From: CAVVDT01 sp963747005
Lineage (GTDB): Bacteria; Pseudomonadota; Alphaproteobacteria; Rhizobiales; Aestuariivirgaceae
Direction of reading: 5' to 3'
Assembly: GCA_963747005.1 (NCBI GenBank)
Contig: CAVVDT010000012.1
Coordinates: 124,001-188,000, forward strand
Length of the DNA stretch: 64,000 nucleotides
The notes below the pieces were generated by a model. The model had not been told where the DNA came from, made no database searches, and worked only from the letters and a program-made list of their open reading frames with translations. Below, piece after piece: positions 61,112 through 64,000 of this stretch. The position numbers were made by a program, and so were the translations under genes. The number at the start of each line of letters is the position of its first letter. Position 1 is the first letter of the stretch.

Positions 61112-61156
61112 ATCGGCGAGCCGGCAAGCGGGAAAATCCGGCGCCGGCTTGCCGAT
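61112..61156 (+). promoter_or_regulatory. Strong leader hairpin upstream of cysD
   Basis: ATCGGCGAGCCGGC (61112-61125) pairs with GCCGGCTTGCCGAT (61143-61156), 14 bp with one G-U and a 17-base loop. A second pairing, CAAGC (61125-61129) with GCTTG (61147-61151), excludes the first. It lies about 137 bases before cysD, in a stretch with no gene, so it could be an attenuator or a metabolite-sensing leader. Confidence 0.45.
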
Positions 61157-61292
61157 CTTGCGTTGCCGGGCGCTGCCTGGTCTGGCGCCGCAACACTGGA
61201 CAAACCGGGCGCCTATCCGGTAAGCCACGCGCGGCATCAAGACGTCCTCACCGCGAGTGGCGCGCTGCATCATACGAGGAGTAGCAAAGAAA

Positions 61293-62198
61293 GTGTTGGA
61301 GCGGCGAACGCATCTGCAACGGCTGGAAGCCGAGAGCATAGAGATCATGCGCGAGGTGGCGGCCGAATTCCGCAAGCCGGTGATGCTCTATTCCATCGGC
61401 AAGGATTCCTCCGTCATGCTGCATCTGGCGCGCAAGGCGTTCTTTCCCGCCCCGCCGCCGTTTCCCATGCTGCATGTCGACACCACCTGGAAGTTCCGCG
61501 AGATGATCGCCTTTCGCGATCGCATGGCGGACGAGAGCGGCATGGAGCTTTTCGTCCATACCAACCAGGACGGCATCGCGCGCGGCATGAACCCGTTCGA
61601 CCACGGCTCTTCGCTCTATACCCAGGTGATGAAGACCGAGGCCCTCAAGCAGGCCCTCGACATCCACAAGTTCGACGCCGCATTCGGCGGCGCGCGGCGC
61701 GATGAGGAGAAATCCCGCGCCAAGGAGCGCATCTTCTCCTTCCGCACCGCCAGCCACACCTGGGACCCGAAGAACCAGCGGCCGGAATTGTGGTCGCTGT
61801 TCAACACCCGGGTGAAGCCGGGTGAGTCCATTCGCGTCTTTCCCTTGTCGAACTGGACCGAACTCGACATCTGGCAATATATCCTGGTGGAGAAGATCCC
61901 CATCGTCCCGCTGTATTTCGCCGCCGAACGCCCGACGGTTGAACGCGGCGGCCAGCTCATCATGGTGGACGACGATCGCATGCCGCTCGACGAGGGCGAA
62001 AGGCCGGTGATGCGCCAGATCCGCTTCCGGACGCTTGGCTGCTATCCGCTGACGGCGGCGATTGAGTCGGATGCCACCAATCTGGAAGGTATCGTGCGCG
62101 AGATGCTGATCGCGCGCACCTCGGAGCGCTCCGGCCGCCTCATCGACCACGACGAAGCCGCCTCCATGGAAAAGAAGAAGCGCGAGGGCTATTTCTGA
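61293..62198 (+). CDS. cysD: Sulfate adenylyltransferase subunit 2
   Basis: Makes APS from sulfate and ATP with CysN. The start is GTG 61293 (VLERRTHLQRLEAESIEIMREV, usual CysD start); AGGAG is 11 bases upstream. The 301-residue protein has the PP-loop MLYSIGKDSSVMLHLARKAF, HVDTTWKFREMI and GARRDEEKSRAKERIFSFR. The TGA overlaps the ATG of cysNC (62198), so the two are coupled. Confidence 0.95.
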   Translation: MLERRTHLQRLEAESIEIMREVAAEFRKPVMLYSIGKDSSVMLHLARKAFFPAPPPFPMLHVDTTWKFREMIAFRDRMADESGMELFVHTNQDGIARGMNPFDHGSSLYTQVMKTEALKQALDIHKFDAAFGGARRDEEKSRAKERIFSFRTASHTWDPKNQRPELWSLFNTRVKPGESIRVFPLSNWTELDIWQYILVEKIPIVPLYFAAERPTVERGGQLIMVDDDRMPLDEGERPVMRQIRFRTLGCYPLTAAIESDATNLEGIVREMLIARTSERSGRLIDHDEAASMEKKKREGYF

Positions 62199-64000
62199 TG
62201 CACGACATGACCGCAACCGCGCCCCAGCCCGACCTCCTGACCGAATTCCTGGTCGAGCAGGAATCGAAAGGCTTCCTGCGCTTTCTCACCTGCGGATCGG
62301 TGGATGACGGCAAGTCGACGCTCATCGGGCGGCTGCTCTACGACACCAAGCTGTTGTTCGAGGATCAGCTCGCCGCGCTGGAGAGCGATTCGAGGAAGCA
62401 CGGCACCGCCGGTGAGGATATCGACTTCGCCCTGCTCGTCGACGGGCTGGAGGCCGAGCGCCAGCAAGGCATCACCATCGATGTCGCCTATCGGTTCTTT
62501 GCCACCCCGAAGCGCAAATACATCGTCGCCGACACGCCCGGCCACGAGCAATATACCCGCAATATGGCGACCGGTGCTTCCACCGCCGACCTCGCCGTCA
62601 TCCTCATCGATGCGCGCAAGGGCGTGCTCACCCAGACGCTGCGGCATTCCTGCATCGTCTCGCTGCTTGGCATCCGCCACGTGGTGCTGGCCATCAACAA
62701 GATGGACCTGGTGGACTTTTCGCAGGAGCGCTTCGACGAGATCGTCGCCGCCTATCGCCCGTTTGCCGAACGTTTCCAGTTCGACAGCCTTCTCGCCATC
62801 CCGCTTTCGGCGCGCCACGGCGACAATGTGACGGTGAAGTCGGAGCGCACGCCCTGGTACGACGGGACCTGCCTCATCGATTACCTCGACACCATCGAGG
62901 TTGAGAGCGCTCGTGTGCACGGGCCGTTTCGCATGCCGGTGCAGTGGGTGAACCGCCCGCACCTCGACTTTCGCGGCTTTTGCGGCACCGTGGTGTCAGG
63001 GCGGGTGAAGCCGGGGGACCGCGTGGCGGTGGCGCGCTCGGGCCGCACCACGACGGTCGACCGCATCGTCACCATGTCAGGCGACCTCACCGAGGCGGTG
63101 GCCGGCGATGCGGTCACGCTGACGCTTGCCGATGAGGTGGATATTTCGCGTGGCGACTGCATCGCTGCCGCCGAACAGCGGCCGGAAGTGGCCGACCAGT
63201 TCGCCGCCCATCTCCTGTGGATGGCCGAGGACGAACTGATGCCGGGGCGCTCCTACTTGCTCAAATGCGCCGGCCAGACCGTCAACACCACCGTGAGCGA
63301 CCTCAAATACCGCCTCGATATCAATACCTTCGACCACATTGCCGCCAAGACGCTGGAACTGAACGAAGTGGGCTTCGTCAACCTGTCGCTGGCCCACCCC
63401 ATCGCCTTCGATCCCTATGTCGAGATCCGCGACATGGGGGCCTTCATCCTCATCGACCGTTTCACCAACCAGACGGTGGCGGCCGGCATGCTGGACTTCG
63501 CGCTGAGGCGCGCCTCCAACATCCACCTGCAGACGCTCGACGTCGACAAGGCCGCGCGCGGGGCCACGCTGCGCCAGCGCCCGGCCATCCTGTGGTTCAC
63601 CGGCCTGTCAGGGGCCGGCAAGTCGACCATCGCCAATCTGGTGGAGAAGAAGCTGCACGCCATCGGCCATTCCACCTATGTGCTGGACGGCGACAATGTG
63701 CGCCACGGCCTCAACCGCGATCTCGGCTTCACCGATGCCGACCGGGTGGAAAACATCCGCCGCGTCGGCGAGGTGGCCCGCCTGATGATCGATGCCGGCC
63801 TCATCACGCTGGTGTCCTTCATCTCACCCTTCCGGGCCGAGCGGCGCATGGCGCGTGAACTGGTGGGCGAGGGCGAATTCATCGAGATCTATGTCTCGAC
63901 GTCCCTGAAGCTGGCCGAGGAGCGCGATCCCAAGGGCCTCTACAAGAAGGCCCGGGCCGGCCAGATCAAGCATTTTACCGGCATCGACAGCCCCTATGAA
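62198..64000 (+). CDS. cysNC: Fused sulfate adenylyltransferase subunit 1 / APS kinase (partial)
   Basis: The first 601 codons; it runs off the window before its stop. CysN: GTPase with G1 GSVDDGKSTLIGRLLYD, G3 DTPGHEQYT and G4 NKMD, coupling GTP hydrolysis to APS formation. CysC: the P-loop GLSGAGKS at about 473 and DGDNVRHGLNRDLGF follow, phosphorylating APS to PAPS. A full CysNC is about 630-650 residues, so only the end is missing. Since CysH here is APS-type, the PAPS may serve sulfation rather than reduction. Confidence 0.96.
   Translation, partial: MHDMTATAPQPDLLTEFLVEQESKGFLRFLTCGSVDDGKSTLIGRLLYDTKLLFEDQLAALESDSRKHGTAGEDIDFALLVDGLEAERQQGITIDVAYRFFATPKRKYIVADTPGHEQYTRNMATGASTADLAVILIDARKGVLTQTLRHSCIVSLLGIRHVVLAINKMDLVDFSQERFDEIVAAYRPFAERFQFDSLLAIPLSARHGDNVTVKSERTPWYDGTCLIDYLDTIEVESARVHGPFRMPVQWVNRPHLDFRGFCGTVVSGRVKPGDRVAVARSGRTTTVDRIVTMSGDLTEAVAGDAVTLTLADEVDISRGDCIAAAEQRPEVADQFAAHLLWMAEDELMPGRSYLLKCAGQTVNTTVSDLKYRLDINTFDHIAAKTLELNEVGFVNLSLAHPIAFDPYVEIRDMGAFILIDRFTNQTVAAGMLDFALRRASNIHLQTLDVDKAARGATLRQRPAILWFTGLSGAGKSTIANLVEKKLHAIGHSTYVLDGDNVRHGLNRDLGFTDADRVENIRRVGEVARLMIDAGLITLVSFISPFRAERRMARELVGEGEFIEIYVSTSLKLAEERDPKGLYKKARAGQIKHFTGIDSPYE

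Overview
The window is a GC-rich stretch (GC-rich third codon positions throughout) from the chromosome of an alphaproteobacterium, probably of the order Hyphomicrobiales. The basis is gene content and order: a complete aapJQMP general amino-acid transporter next to metC, the block pyrB - inactive pyrC - plsY - dprA - topA - rnr - (phoX) - DUF983 - NUDIX, the alphaproteobacterial cluster DUF2849-cysI-DUF934-cysH, a fused cysNC, lone isovaleryl-CoA dehydrogenase and propionyl-CoA carboxylase genes, and a GTTC-N7-GTTC (alphaproteobacterial LexA-type) box. No species can be named from the sequence alone.

Layout. 1-7 kb: serS (minus), rlmB, a PhyH-type dioxygenase (minus), then the tightly overlapping dTDP-rhamnose operon rfbC-rfbB-rfbD-rfbA and tRNA-Thr(UGU). 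7-12.2 kb: exported proteins (a small secreted protein, an RTX protein, an exported alpha/beta hydrolase, a Tat-exported isoaspartyl methyltransferase homologue). 12.5-17.3 kb: aapJ-Q-M-P on the minus strand, with a 14-bp hairpin after aapJ. 17.6-23.9 kb: sulfur metabolism (metC, DUF2849, cysI, DUF934, cysH, and on the other strand a rhodanese and metZ), with a shared dyad in both promoter regions. 24-30.8 kb: aldo/keto reductase, vapBC toxin-antitoxin pair, ivd, small enzymes, mgtE, cupin, DMT permease. 30.8-33.6 kb: a foreign block between the DMT gene and tRNA-Leu(GAG), holding a gene broken by one stop codon and an IS5-like element. 33.7-38.5 kb: lipB, a lipoprotein, acylphosphatase, a VOC protein, then a three-gene surface-glycan decoration cassette (GT61, cytidylyltransferase, LicD). 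38.6-46.8 kb: pccA, a class III cyclase, a 960-base non-coding stretch with palindromic repeats and a strong promoter carrying an SOS-type box, GNAT, UPF0173 hydrolase, ruvX, aidB-like. 46.9-60.7 kb: the pyrB to NUDIX block. 61.3 kb to the end: cysD and a fused cysNC that runs off the window.

How the genes fit together. Sulfate is activated by CysD/CysNC, reduced by an APS-type CysH and by CysI to sulfide, and sulfide can enter homocysteine through MetZ; MetC also makes homocysteine. The most interesting signals are the shared cys/met dyad, the SOS-box promoter in front of an unannotated structured region, the GT61-CTase-LicD cassette with an altered HxGH motif, the catalytically dead dihydroorotase, the alternative-pairing leader before cysD, and the hairpin between aapJ and aapQ. 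All family assignments were made by reading motifs; no database search was run.
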